Assembly (NCBI RefSeq): GCF_014651055.1
Contig: NZ_BMWD01000003.1
Span: 225,575-289,574, forward strand
Length of the DNA stretch: 64,000 nt
DNA from: Streptomyces fructofermentans
Lineage (GTDB): Bacteria > Actinomycetota > Actinomycetes > Streptomycetales > Streptomycetaceae
Direction: 5' to 3'
A program made the position numbers and the translations under genes. Below the pieces are notes generated by a model. That model did not search any database. It was not told the origin of the DNA and worked only from the letters and a program-made list of their open reading frames with translations. Positions 53,496 through 61,863 of the stretch are shown here, one piece after another (position 1 is the stretch's first letter; every line of letters begins with the position of its first letter).

Positions 53496-54443
53496 GTGCT
53501 GGAAGACGTCGAGCGCTGGCTGAGCACGCGCTCCTGGTCCGTCGAGGACCGCCCGCTCAAGAAGCTCATCGCCGCGAAGCGGTCCACCGGCTCCACGGTG
53601 AGCGTCGTACTGCCCGCTCTCGACGAGGAGGAGACCGTCGGCGAGATCGTCTCCGTGATCCGCCGTGAGCTGATGACCGCCAAGGTGCCGCTCGTGGACG
53701 AGGTCGTGGTCGTCGACTCGGGCTCGACGGACCGCACCTCCGAGGTCGCCGCCGACGCGGGCGCCCGCGTGGTGCACCGGGACGAGATCCTTCCCCGGAT
53801 ACCCGCCGTCCCCGGCAAGGGCGAGGTGCTGTGGCGCTCGCTCCTCGTCACCCGCGGGGACGTCGTGGCCTTCGTCGACGCGGACCTGAAGGAGTTCTCG
53901 GCCGACTTCGTCACCGGGATCGTGGGACCGCTGCTCACCGACCCCGGCGTGGACCTGGTGAAGGCGATGTACGACCGCCCGCTCGGCTCGGCCGCGGGCC
54001 AGGGCGGCCGGGTGACCGAGCTGATGGCCCGTCCGCTGCTGAACATGCACTGGCCCCAACTGGCCGGCTTCGTCCAGCCCCTGGGCGGGGAGTACGCGGC
54101 CCGCCGCTCGCTCCTGGAGCAGCTGCCGTTCCCCGTCGGGTACGGCGTGGAGCTGGGCATGCTCGTCGACGCCCTGCACCTGGTCGGCCTGGACGCCCTG
54201 GCCCAGGTCGACGTCGGGGTCCGCAGGCACCGACACCAGGACGGGCAGGCGCTGGGCCGCATGTCCGCCGCGATCTACCGCACCGCCCAGCTCCGGCTGG
54301 CCCGCGGGCATCTGATCCGGCCCAGGATCACCCAGTTCGAGCGGGGCGAGCGGGGCTTCGAGCCGCGCACGTACTCCGTGGACGTGGAGGAGCGGCCGCC
54401 GATGGCGGAGATCGAGGAGTACGCGCGGCGCAGGGCCGCTTAG
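53496..54443 (+). CDS. gpgS: Glucosyl-3-phosphoglycerate synthase
   Basis: GT81-family glycosyltransferase of 315 residues that joins glucose from a nucleotide-diphosphate donor to 3-phosphoglycerate, the first step of glucosylglycerate (and mycobacterial methylglucose polysaccharide) synthesis. GT-A landmarks: VSVVLPALDEEETVG at 35-49, the nucleotide-binding DSGSTDRT (74-81) and the metal-binding DADLKEF (128-134). Start is GTG 53496 with GGGAG 8 bases upstream. The dephosphorylating partner is not nearby. It may cooperate with the trehalose genes as a compatible-solute group. Confidence 0.93.
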   Translation: MLEDVERWLSTRSWSVEDRPLKKLIAAKRSTGSTVSVVLPALDEEETVGEIVSVIRRELMTAKVPLVDEVVVVDSGSTDRTSEVAADAGARVVHRDEILPRIPAVPGKGEVLWRSLLVTRGDVVAFVDADLKEFSADFVTGIVGPLLTDPGVDLVKAMYDRPLGSAAGQGGRVTELMARPLLNMHWPQLAGFVQPLGGEYAARRSLLEQLPFPVGYGVELGMLVDALHLVGLDALAQVDVGVRRHRHQDGQALGRMSAAIYRTAQLRLARGHLIRPRITQFERGERGFEPRTYSVDVEERPPMAEIEEYARRRAA

Positions 54444-54571
54444 GGCCGGGCCGCGGGGCCGCGCGGCGGGTCGGCCACGCACCCCCGGCGGGCCCGGCCC
54501 GCACCGGCCGTACCGGACTCCGGCCTGCTGTATACGGCCGATAGGAACGTTTGAGCGCATGGAGGCCGGGC

Positions 54572-54577
54572 TAGATT
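54572..54577 (+). promoter_or_regulatory. Leaderless -10 (TAGATT) of otsA
   Basis: TAGATT ends 7 bases before ATG 54585. A TTGAGC element at 54551 could be the -35 (spacer 15). Confidence 0.55.
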
Positions 54578-54584
54578 CCGAGGC

Positions 54585-55982
54585 ATGGCTTCCACCCAAG
54601 GCGCCCCGATCCTCGTCGCCTCCAACCGCGGCCCCGTCTCCTACGCGCTCGACGACTCCGGCGGACTGAGCGCGCGGCGCGGCGGGGGCGGACTGGTCTC
54701 CGGGCTCTCCGCGATCGGGCCCGAGGCGGGTGCGCTGTGGGTCTGCTCGGCCCTCGGGGACGGGGACCGCGAGGCGGTGAGGCGCGGGGTCGCGGAGCCC
54801 GGGGTGCGGATGCTGGACGTCGACGCGCAGGTCCACGCGGACGCGTACAACGGGATCGCGAACTCGGTGCTGTGGTTCGTCCACCACATGCTCTACCAGA
54901 CGCCCCTGGAGCCGGTCTTCGACGCCGGGTTCCGCCGGCAGTGGGCCTCGTACGAGACGTACAACCACGCGTTCGCGCAGGCGCTCGCCGAGGAGGCCGC
55001 CGAGGGTGCCGCGGTCCTCGTACAGGACTACCACCTGGCGCTCGTGCCGCGGATGCTCAGGGAGCTCCGCCCCGATCTGCGCATCGGGCACTTCTCGCAC
55101 ACCCCGTGGGCGCCGCCGGACTACTTCCGGCTGCTCCCCGACGACATCGCGGCCCAGCTCCTGGGCGGCATCCTCGGCGCGGACCGGGCCGCGTTCCTCA
55201 CTCGGCGCTGGGCGGACGCGTTCACCGACTGCTGCCACGCCGTGCTGGGGCCCGGCATCCCCTCCGGGACGCGGATCGGGGTGCACGGCCTCGGGGCGGA
55301 CGCGGACTTCCTGCGCGAGCGCTCGCACCGGGCGGACGTCGACGAGCGGATGGCGGCGCTGCGGGAGCAGATCGGCGAGGGCCGCAGGGCGATCGTGCGG
55401 GTGGACCGCACTGAGCTGTCCAAGAACATCGTCCGCGGGATGCTGGCGTTCCGTCAGCTCCTCGACGACGAGCCCGAGTGGCGCGGACGCGTCGTGCACG
55501 TGGCGTTCGCCTACCCGTCCCGGCAGGACCTCGCCGTCTACCGCGCGTACACGGCCGAGGTGCGGCGGGTCGCCGAGGAGATCAACTCCCGCTACGGCAC
55601 CGAGGACTGGACCCCCGTCGTGCTGCACGTCGAGGACGACTTCGCCCGCTCGCTCGCCGCGTACCGGCTGGCGGACGTGGCCCTCGTCAACCCGATCCGG
55701 GACGGCATGAACCTGGTCGCCAAGGAGGTCCCGGTCGTCTCCGACGACGGCTGCGTCCTGGTGCTGTCCCGGGAGGCGGGCGCGTACGAGGAGTTGGGCG
55801 ACGACGCGCTCACGGTGAACCCGTACGACGTCTCCGGCACCGCCCGCGCCCTGCACCGGGCGCTGACGATGCCCCTGGACGAGCGGGCGGAGCGGACGAA
55901 GCGGCTCGCCGCGGCGGCCACCGCGCTGCCGCCGGCCCAGTGGTTCCTGGACCAGCTGCGGGCGCTCGATCAGCCGAGCTGA
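54585..55982 (+). CDS. otsA: Trehalose-6-phosphate synthase
   Basis: GT20 glycosyltransferase of 465 residues that makes trehalose 6-phosphate from glucose 6-phosphate and an activated glucose (in Streptomyces reported to be GDP-glucose). Motifs: LVASNRGPVSY near the N-terminus, VQDYHLALVPRML near 147 (acceptor site), GTRIGVHGLGADA, and NPIRDGMNLVAKE near 372 (donor site). It overlaps otsB tail to tail by 13 bases. Start is probably leaderless. Trehalose is the spore and stress sugar of Streptomyces. Confidence 0.95.
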   Translation: MASTQGAPILVASNRGPVSYALDDSGGLSARRGGGGLVSGLSAIGPEAGALWVCSALGDGDREAVRRGVAEPGVRMLDVDAQVHADAYNGIANSVLWFVHHMLYQTPLEPVFDAGFRRQWASYETYNHAFAQALAEEAAEGAAVLVQDYHLALVPRMLRELRPDLRIGHFSHTPWAPPDYFRLLPDDIAAQLLGGILGADRAAFLTRRWADAFTDCCHAVLGPGIPSGTRIGVHGLGADADFLRERSHRADVDERMAALREQIGEGRRAIVRVDRTELSKNIVRGMLAFRQLLDDEPEWRGRVVHVAFAYPSRQDLAVYRAYTAEVRRVAEEINSRYGTEDWTPVVLHVEDDFARSLAAYRLADVALVNPIRDGMNLVAKEVPVVSDDGCVLVLSREAGAYEELGDDALTVNPYDVSGTARALHRALTMPLDERAERTKRLAAAATALPPAQWFLDQLRALDQPS

Positions 55983-56821
55983 GCCGCCAGCGCCTCCAGC
56001 ACGCGGACGACTCCGGCGGGGCCGTCGACCACGAGGTCGGCGCGGTCGGCCAGTTCGGCCACCTCCGAGCTGCCGCTGCAGACGAGCAGGCCGGGCACGC
56101 CGTCGGAGCGGAGCTTGTCGACGGCGGCGAAGGCCGGCAGGTCGCCCAGGTCGTCGCCGCAGTACAGGACGGAGCCTGCGGCGGCCTCGCGGACGTACTC
56201 GCCGAGGGCGACGCCCTTGTCCATGCCCGACGGGCGCAGCTCCAGGACCATCCGGCCCGGCTCGACGATCAGGCCGTGGCGGGAGGCGAGTTCCGCGAGG
56301 GGCGCGCGCAGGGCCTCGAAGGCGGCCTGGGGGTCCTGGGCCCGGCGCGTGTGGACCGCGACGGCTCTGCCCTTCTCCTCGATCCAGGCGCCCCGCCAGG
56401 CGCCCAGGTCGTCGAGGAAGCCGGGGAGCTCGGCGCGGACGGCGGCGACCCCGGGGTGCGGGGCGGGAGCCTGGACGGTGCCCGTGACGGCGTCCCAGCG
56501 CTCGGCGCCGTAGTGGCCGAGGACCACGAGGTGCTCCAGCCCGGGGACGCCGGCGAAGCCGCCGTGCCGGACCGCGACCCCGGCGGGCCGTCCGGTGACG
56601 ACGGCCACGGACGCCACCTTCGGCGCGAGGGCCGCCAGCGCGGGCACGGCGCCCGGGTGGGCGCGGGCCTGTTCCGGGTCGGGGACGATCGGGGCGAGCG
56701 TGCCGTCGAAGTCGAAGGCGAGGACGGCCCTCCCGGGCCGGGCGAGGATGGCGTCGAGGCCGTCACGGCCCGCCTGGGTCACGGGACGCGGCATCGACGG
56801 TGAGTCGGAGTGACTGGCCAT
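55970..56821 (-). CDS. otsB: Trehalose-6-phosphate phosphatase
   Basis: HAD-type phosphatase of 283 residues releasing trehalose. Motif I AFDFDGTLAPIV has Asp37 and Asp39, TGRPAG is motif II, and YCGDDLGDLPAF is motif IV. It is convergent with otsA and the 3' ends overlap by 13 bases, an unusual arrangement for two steps of one pathway, which are more often one operon. A leaderless -10 TAGGGT lies 6 bases before the start. Confidence 0.94.
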   Translation of the reverse strand: MASHSDSPSMPRPVTQAGRDGLDAILARPGRAVLAFDFDGTLAPIVPDPEQARAHPGAVPALAALAPKVASVAVVTGRPAGVAVRHGGFAGVPGLEHLVVLGHYGAERWDAVTGTVQAPAPHPGVAAVRAELPGFLDDLGAWRGAWIEEKGRAVAVHTRRAQDPQAAFEALRAPLAELASRHGLIVEPGRMVLELRPSGMDKGVALGEYVREAAAGSVLYCGDDLGDLPAFAAVDKLRSDGVPGLLVCSGSSEVAELADRADLVVDGPAGVVRVLEALAAQLG

Positions 56822-56827
56822 GCCGCG

Positions 56828-56833
56828 ACCCTA
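56828..56833 (-). promoter_or_regulatory. Leaderless -10 (TAGGGT) of otsB
   Basis: On the minus strand TAGGGT ends 6 bases before ATG 56821. Confidence 0.55.
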
Positions 56834-56879
56834 TCCGCATCACCCGTGCGGGCCGCGGCGGAAGAGCGGGAAAGCCCGC

Positions 56880-57119
56880 TCAGCCCTCGCGCTCGGCCCG
56901 CCGGACCTCGCGCACGCGCCGCAGCCGGTTGACCGTCACCGGGTCGTGGGCCAGGGCGCGGGGTGCGTCCAGCAGGGCGTTGAGCAGCTGGTAGTAGCGG
57001 ACGGGCGCGAGTCCCAGCTCCTCGCGGACCGCGCGCTCCTTGGCGCCCGGCGTGGGCCATCCCCGGCGCTCCAGCGCGAGGACGCTCCGCTCCAGCGGTG
57101 TCAGCTCCTCGTCGTCCAT
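56880..57119 (-). CDS. DUF3263 family protein
   Basis: 79-residue basic protein starting MDDEELTPLERSVLALERRGWPTPGAKE and containing LAPVRYYQLLNALLD. This is the DUF3263 pattern; the middle part reads like a helix-turn-helix, so DNA binding is possible. A leaderless -10 TACCGT lies 6 bases before the ATG. It is upstream of otsB on the same strand, and the 58-base gap contains otsB's own promoter. Confidence 0.85.
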   Translation of the reverse strand: MDDEELTPLERSVLALERRGWPTPGAKERAVREELGLAPVRYYQLLNALLDAPRALAHDPVTVNRLRRVREVRRAEREG

Positions 57120-57125
57120 GTCCGC

Positions 57126-57131
57126 ACGGTA
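57126..57131 (-). promoter_or_regulatory. Leaderless -10 (TACCGT) of the DUF3263 gene
   Basis: On the minus strand TACCGT ends 6 bases before ATG 57119. Confidence 0.55.
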
Positions 57132-57168
57132 GCGCGTGCCGCCGACAGCGGGGCCGGCCCGGCGGGCG

Positions 57169-58434
57169 CTACCGCCCGCTGTCCGCCGCTTCGGCCGCCC
57201 GCTGCAGCTGCCCGAGTACGGCCGCCGGGCTGCCCTGGGGGCTCACGGCCTTGCCCACGCGCTGCTTGATCTCCGCGCTGACCGTGGCCCAGGACGTCTT
57301 GTCCACCGGGTACAGCTCGGAGTTGGGCAGTTCCTTCAGGAAGCCCTGGAGGTCGGCGTCGTCCTTGTCGGCCGCCATGGCGTCGGACGCGGACGTGGTC
57401 ACGGGCAGCAGGTCGTACGCGTGCGAGAAGGCCAGCACGTTCTTCTCGCTGTACACGTAGTCGAGGAACTCGCCGATCTCCTTCGCGTGCCCGTTCTTCT
57501 TGAACGCCATCATCCAGTCGGCGACGCCCATGGTGGCCTTGGAGCGCCCGTTGATCCCGGGCACCGGCACCATGCCGAACTTCACGCCCTTCGCGGCGGC
57601 GGCCCGCATCAGCGTGGGGTGCCCGTTGAGCATCCCGACCTCGCCGCGGGCGAACGCCGCGAAGGCCTTGGCGCGGTCGAGCTTCGCGGGGGCGACCGGT
57701 CCGGTGAGGCCCTTCTCGACCAGCTCCTCCTTCAGCCAGGTGAAGGTGTCGACGTTGTGCTCGGAGTCGAGCGCGTAGGAGCCGACCGTGTCGGTGTAGC
57801 CGTCGCCGCCGCTCAGCAGCCACATCATGGTCTCGGCCTGGGCCTCCTCGGGCCCCAGCGGCAGCGCGTACGGGTACTTCACGCCGCGCGCCTTGAGCGC
57901 CTGCGCGTCGGCGGCGAGCTGGCCCCAGCTCTGCGGCGGCGTGAGGCCGGCGTCCGCGAAGAGCTTCTTGTTGTAGAAGAGCAGCCGCGTCGAGGAGGCG
58001 AACGGCATCCCGTACTGGGTCCGGTCGACCTCGCCCGCCTCGGCGAGCTGCGGCACGAAGTCGGCCTGGGTCTCGATGGAGAGCAGGTCCCCGACCCGGT
58101 AGAGGTCGCCCTCCGCCGCGTAGTCGGCGTACGTGCCGATCTGCGCCATGTCGGGCGGGGTCCCCCGGTCGACCATCCTCTTGACCTCGGCGTCGACGTC
58201 GTTCCACGAGTGGACGTCGACCTCGACCGTGACGCCGGGGTGCTTCGCCTCGTACGCCGCGGCCAGGGCGTCCCAGTACTTCTGGGAGCTGTTCGCCCTC
58301 GAGTCCCCGTAGTCGGCGGCCACGAGCCTGAGCGTGACGTCCTCCGGCTCGTCGGAGCCGCCGCAGCCGCCGAGGGTGGCCGTCATGCCCAGCGCGGAAA
58401 CCGCCGCTATCAGACCTGTCACTCTCCGCTGCAC
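57169..58434 (-). CDS. Extracellular sugar-binding lipoprotein (orphan ABC SBP)
   Basis: 421 residues. A short signal peptide (MQRRVTGLIAAVSALGMTAT) leads to the lipobox LGGC, so the protein would be lipid-anchored outside. The mature part is a family-1 solute-binding protein (SBP_bac_1): PDMAQIGTYADYAAEGDL, FASSTRLLFYNKKLFADAGL and MNGHPTLMRAA-like segments. No permease or ATPase gene follows, so it must rely on another importer. GTG 58434 is preferred with GGGGA 8 bases upstream; a TTG at 58488 would add a non-hydrophobic N-terminus. It is divergent from the DasR-controlled nagK. Confidence 0.9.
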   Translation of the reverse strand: MQRRVTGLIAAVSALGMTATLGGCGGSDEPEDVTLRLVAADYGDSRANSSQKYWDALAAAYEAKHPGVTVEVDVHSWNDVDAEVKRMVDRGTPPDMAQIGTYADYAAEGDLYRVGDLLSIETQADFVPQLAEAGEVDRTQYGMPFASSTRLLFYNKKLFADAGLTPPQSWGQLAADAQALKARGVKYPYALPLGPEEAQAETMMWLLSGGDGYTDTVGSYALDSEHNVDTFTWLKEELVEKGLTGPVAPAKLDRAKAFAAFARGEVGMLNGHPTLMRAAAAKGVKFGMVPVPGINGRSKATMGVADWMMAFKKNGHAKEIGEFLDYVYSEKNVLAFSHAYDLLPVTTSASDAMAADKDDADLQGFLKELPNSELYPVDKTSWATVSAEIKQRVGKAVSPQGSPAAVLGQLQRAAEAADSGR

Positions 58435-58512
58435 CGCTGCCGTCCCCAACCCTGTCGTCGCGTCCGTGGATTCGCTCGTGCGATCCAAGGATTTCGATTA
58501 GCAATTTCGCTG

Positions 58513-58528
58513 TAAGGTCTACACCACG
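58513..58528. promoter_or_regulatory. DasR-like element 1 upstream of nagK
   Basis: TAAGGTCTACACCACG matches the dre GGTCTA and ACCAC halves with 3-4 mismatches overall, located about 55 bases upstream of nagK. Confidence 0.65.
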
Positions 58529-58530
58529 TA

Positions 58531-58546
58531 AGTGGACTAGACCTCT
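58531..58546. promoter_or_regulatory. DasR-responsive element 2 upstream of nagK
   Basis: AGTGGACTAGACCTCT matches the DasR consensus at 14 of 16 positions. It overlaps the expected -35 region of nagK, so DasR binding should repress it. Confidence 0.82.
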
Positions 58547-58561
58547 CGTGGGGTAAGGGGC

Positions 58562-58567
58562 GACACT
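58562..58567 (+). promoter_or_regulatory. Possible leaderless -10 (GACACT) of nagK
   Basis: GACACT ends 7 bases before GTG 58575; the first base departs from TANNNT, so support is moderate. Confidence 0.4.
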
Positions 58568-58574
58568 GTACTCC

Positions 58575-59525
58575 GTGAGACATGTCATCGCCCTGGACGT
58601 GGGCGGCACCGGGATGAAGGCCGCCCTCGTGGGGGCGGACGGCGAGCTGCTGCACCAGGCCCGCCGCGCCACCGGCCGCGAGCGCGGCCCGGACTCCGTG
58701 GTGGAGTCGGTCCTCGACTTCGCGGCGGACCTGCGCGCGCACGGCGAGCGGCACTTCGGCGCACCCGCCGCGGCCGCCGGCGTCGCGGTGCCCGGCATCG
58801 TCGACTCCGACCGCGGGATCGCGGCCTACTCGGCCAACCTCGGCTGGCGCGACGTACCCCTGCGGGACCTGCTCGGCGAACGCCTGCACGGAGTCCCGGT
58901 GGCCCTCGGCCACGACGTGCGCACCGGCGGGCTCGCCGAGGGCCGCATCGGTGCGGGCCGGGGCTCCGACCGCTTCCTCTTCGTACCGCTCGGCACCGGC
59001 ATCGCGGGTGCGATCGGCATCGAGGGCCGCGTGGAGGCGGGCGCGCACGGCTTCGCGGGCGAGATCGGCCACATCGTCGTACGCCGCGACGGGGTGCCCT
59101 GTCCCTGCGGACAGCGCGGCTGCCTGGAGCGGTACGCGTCAGCCGCCGCGGTCGGCGAGGCCTGGGCCGCCGCGTCCGGCGACCCCGACGCGGACGCCGC
59201 CGGCTGCGCGAAGGCCGTCGGCTCCGGGGACCCCCGGGCACAAGCCGTGTGGCAGGAGGCCGTCGACGCGCTCGCCGACGGGCTCGTCACCGCTCTCACT
59301 CTGCTGGACCCCCGCACCCTCATCATCGGTGGCGGTCTCGCCGAGGCGGGGGAAACCTTGTTCACACCCCTGCGCGCCGCCGTCGGGCGACGCCTCACGT
59401 TCCAGAAACCGCCGTCCGTCGTCCCCGCGGTCCTGGGGGACACGGCCGGCTGCCGGGGTGCCGGGCTGCTCGCCTGGGACCTGCTGTCCACCACACCCAC
59501 CGCCCCCTCGGAGGTAACCGCCTGA
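58575..59525 (+). CDS. nagK: N-acetylglucosamine kinase (ROK family)
   Basis: 316-residue ROK-fold sugar kinase. The ATP-binding motif is DVGGTGMK (8-15), and the ROK zinc motif CPCGQRGCLE lies at about 176-185. It probably phosphorylates GlcNAc (or a related amino sugar) to the 6-phosphate, since it forms a one-base-overlap operon (TGATG) with nagA and carries DasR boxes. This is the nagK-nagA arrangement known from S. coelicolor. Start GTG 58575 gives MRHVIALDVGG. No ribosome binding site; probably leaderless. Confidence 0.93.
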   Translation: MRHVIALDVGGTGMKAALVGADGELLHQARRATGRERGPDSVVESVLDFAADLRAHGERHFGAPAAAAGVAVPGIVDSDRGIAAYSANLGWRDVPLRDLLGERLHGVPVALGHDVRTGGLAEGRIGAGRGSDRFLFVPLGTGIAGAIGIEGRVEAGAHGFAGEIGHIVVRRDGVPCPCGQRGCLERYASAAAVGEAWAAASGDPDADAAGCAKAVGSGDPRAQAVWQEAVDALADGLVTALTLLDPRTLIIGGGLAEAGETLFTPLRAAVGRRLTFQKPPSVVPAVLGDTAGCRGAGLLAWDLLSTTPTAPSEVTA

Positions 59526-60685
59526 TGGCCACTAGCAACGTGCTCGCCGGTGCCAGGGTGGTACTGCCCACCGGGGTCGTGGACGGCGGCCGGGTGATCG
59601 TCGACGGCACGCGGATCGCCGGGAGCGCTCCCGCGGACGCCCCCTCGACCGATCTCTCCGGACACTGGCTGGTCCCCGGCTTCGTCGACATGCACAACCA
59701 CGGCGGCGGCGGCGCGTCCTTCACCTCGGGATCGGTCGACGAGGTCCTCCGGGGCATCGGAACCCACCGGGCGCACGGCACGACGACCCTCGTCGCCTCG
59801 ACCGTGACCGGCGACATGGACGGCCTCGCGCAGCGCGCCGGGCTGCTGTCCGAACTGGCCGAGCAGGGCGACATCGCGGGCATCCACTTCGAGGGCCCCT
59901 TCATCTCGCCGTGCCGCAAGGGCGCCCACTCGGAGGAACTGCTGCGCGACCCCGACCCGGCGGAGGTGCGCAAACTGATCGACGCGGCCCGCGGCCGGGC
60001 CAGCATGGTCACGCTCGCCACCGAACTGCCGGGCGGCATCGACTCCGTACGCCTGCTCGTCGAGCACGGCGTGATCGCGGCGATCGGCCACACGGACGCG
60101 ACGTACGAGCAGACGGTGGAGGCGATCGACGCGGGGGCGACCGTGGCCACGCACCTCTTCAACGCGATGCCCGTGCTCGGCCACCGCACCCCGGGCCCGA
60201 TCGCGGCCCTGCTGGAGGACGAGCGGATCACGGTCGAGCTGATCAACGACGGCACCCATCTGCACCCCGCCTCCCTCCAGTTGGCCTTCCACCACGCGGG
60301 CGGCGACCGTGTGGCGTTCATCACGGACGCCATGGACGCGGCGGGCTTCGGCGACGGCCGGTACATGCTCGGCCCGCTGGAGGTCGAGGTCAGCGAGGGA
60401 GTGGCACGACTGGTGGACGGCGGCTCGATCGCCGGGTCGACACTCACCCTGGACCGGGCGTTCAAGCGGGCGGTGACCGTGGACCGGCTGCCCGTCGAGG
60501 ACGTCGTCGCGGCGGTCTCGGCCAATCCGGCCCGGCTGCTGGGCCTGTACGACCGGGTGGGCTCCCTGGAGCCGGGCAAGGACGCGGACCTCGTGGTCCT
60601 CGACGCCGCGTTCGAGGTCAAGGGCGTGATGCGCCGGGGCGAATGGCTCGTCGAACCTCCGGCGATTGCGCCCCAACTGCGCTGA
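59525..60685 (+). CDS. nagA: N-acetylglucosamine-6-phosphate deacetylase
   Basis: 386-residue amidohydrolase that removes acetate from GlcNAc-6-P. Metal and catalytic residues are visible: HxH at 57-59 (MHNHGGGG), Glu123 (HFEGPF), His189 (GHTDA), His210 (HLFNAM) and Asp268 (ITDAMD). Its ATG shares the A of the nagK stop (TGATG), so the two are translationally coupled. It also accepts the GlcNAc-6-P produced by murQ. A strong terminator follows. Confidence 0.96.
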   Translation: MATSNVLAGARVVLPTGVVDGGRVIVDGTRIAGSAPADAPSTDLSGHWLVPGFVDMHNHGGGGASFTSGSVDEVLRGIGTHRAHGTTTLVASTVTGDMDGLAQRAGLLSELAEQGDIAGIHFEGPFISPCRKGAHSEELLRDPDPAEVRKLIDAARGRASMVTLATELPGGIDSVRLLVEHGVIAAIGHTDATYEQTVEAIDAGATVATHLFNAMPVLGHRTPGPIAALLEDERITVELINDGTHLHPASLQLAFHHAGGDRVAFITDAMDAAGFGDGRYMLGPLEVEVSEGVARLVDGGSIAGSTLTLDRAFKRAVTVDRLPVEDVVAAVSANPARLLGLYDRVGSLEPGKDADLVVLDAAFEVKGVMRRGEWLVEPPAIAPQLR

Positions 60686-60704
60686 TTGCTCCAGTTGTTG
60701 CCTG

Positions 60705-60738
60705 CGGTGGTCGGCCAGGGGGACTGGGCCGACCACCG
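60705..60738 (+). terminator. Terminator of the nagK-nagA operon
   Basis: Perfect 12-bp stem (60705-60716 with 60727-60738), 10-base loop, followed by TTGCGTTT, 20 bases past the nagA stop. Confidence 0.9.
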
Positions 60739-60803
60739 TTGCGTTTGACATGATCGGGCCTCCGGACAGACAAGCGCGTTCTCATCGGGGGAGGTCGGCC
60801 CGG

Positions 60804-61733
60804 GTGATCCTCACGGTCACGCTGAACACCGCTCTCGACATCACGTACCGCGTGCGAGGGCTGCGCCCGCACGCCTCGCACCGGGTCACCGAGGTACTCG
60901 AACGGCCCGGCGGCAAGGGCCTCAACGTGGCCCGGGTGCTGGCGGCCCTCGGCCACCGGGTGACCGCCACCGGCTTCGCGGGCGGGGTGACGGGGCGGGC
61001 CCTCCAGGACCAGCTCACGGGCACCGCGGGTGTCGTGGACGCGCTGGTCCCGGTGGCGGGGACGAGCCGCCGCACGATCGCCGTGGTCGACACCGCCACC
61101 GGTGCCACCACGCACCTCAACGAGCCCGGCCCGGCGATAGCCCCCGCCGAGTGGTCGGCCTTCCGCGAGGCGTACGAGGACCTGCTGCGCTCCTGCTCCG
61201 CGGTGGCCCTGTGCGGAAGCCTGCCGCCCGGGGTGCCGGTCGGCGCGTACGCCGGACTCGTCCGCACGGCCCGCTCCGCCCAGGTCCCGGTACTGCTCGA
61301 CACCAGCGGCGAACCGCTGCGCCGCGGGGTCGCCGCACGCCCCGACATCGTCAAGCCGAACGCCGTGGAACTCGCCGAACTCACCGGCGCCCACGAGCCC
61401 GCGCAGGCCACCCGGGACGCCCGCCGCCGCGGCGCCCACGCGGTCGTGGCCTCACTGGGCGCCGAGGGGCTGCTCGCCCGGACGCCCGAGGGGCACTGGC
61501 GCGCGTCACCGCCCCGGCCCGTGCGCGGCAACCCGGCCGGCGCCGGCGACTCCGCGGTGGCGGGCCTGCTGTCGGGCCTGGTCGAGGACCTGCCGTGGCC
61601 GGACCGCCTGGCCCGCGCCGTGGCCCTGTCCACCGCGACCGTACTGGCCCCGGTGGCGGGCGAGTTCGACCGCGCGGTGTACGAGGACCTGCTGGGGAAG
61701 GTCTCGGTGACGGGCGAGGACGTCGCCGCCTGA
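60804..61733 (+). CDS. PfkB-family (1-phosphofructokinase-like) sugar kinase
   Basis: 309 residues of the ribokinase/PfkB fold. The PfkB signature 1 region GGKGLNVARVLAALG (about 37-51) and the catalytic GNPAGAGDSAVAG near 240 (anion hole and base Asp) are present. It resembles 1-phosphofructokinase and tagatose-6-phosphate kinases, so it may act on an amino-sugar breakdown product next to nagK-nagA. GGAGG lies 9 bases before the GTG. It is separated from nagA by a terminator and is its own unit. Confidence 0.92.
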   Translation: MILTVTLNTALDITYRVRGLRPHASHRVTEVLERPGGKGLNVARVLAALGHRVTATGFAGGVTGRALQDQLTGTAGVVDALVPVAGTSRRTIAVVDTATGATTHLNEPGPAIAPAEWSAFREAYEDLLRSCSAVALCGSLPPGVPVGAYAGLVRTARSAQVPVLLDTSGEPLRRGVAARPDIVKPNAVELAELTGAHEPAQATRDARRRGAHAVVASLGAEGLLARTPEGHWRASPPRPVRGNPAGAGDSAVAGLLSGLVEDLPWPDRLARAVALSTATVLAPVAGEFDRAVYEDLLGKVSVTGEDVAA

Positions 61734-61805
61734 GAGCGGTCCGCGTACGGCCCCTCGCGGGACCCGGAGCGGGCTCCGGGGGCGGGACCCGGGGCGGACG
61801 ACGAA

Positions 61806-61833
61806 CGGGACACGGCGTTCCCGCCGTGTCCCG
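61806..61833. terminator. Bidirectional terminator after the PfkB-type gene
   Basis: Perfect 12-bp stem (61806-61817 with 61822-61833) and a 4-base loop, between convergent stops at 61733 and 61864. Confidence 0.88.
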
Positions 61834-61863
61834 GAAGTACCGCGGCTCCGGCCGCGGGCGGCG

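Noticed and set aside
53364..55856. Minus-strand open frame of 830 codons opposite gpgS and otsA
   Set aside because: Antisense shadow that spans two real genes and their intergenic region; no domains.
59620..59633. Second CebR-like palindrome CGGGAGCGCTCCCG inside nagA
   Set aside because: It lies within the coding region and differs from the CebR box at both outer bases; probably codon-driven chance.
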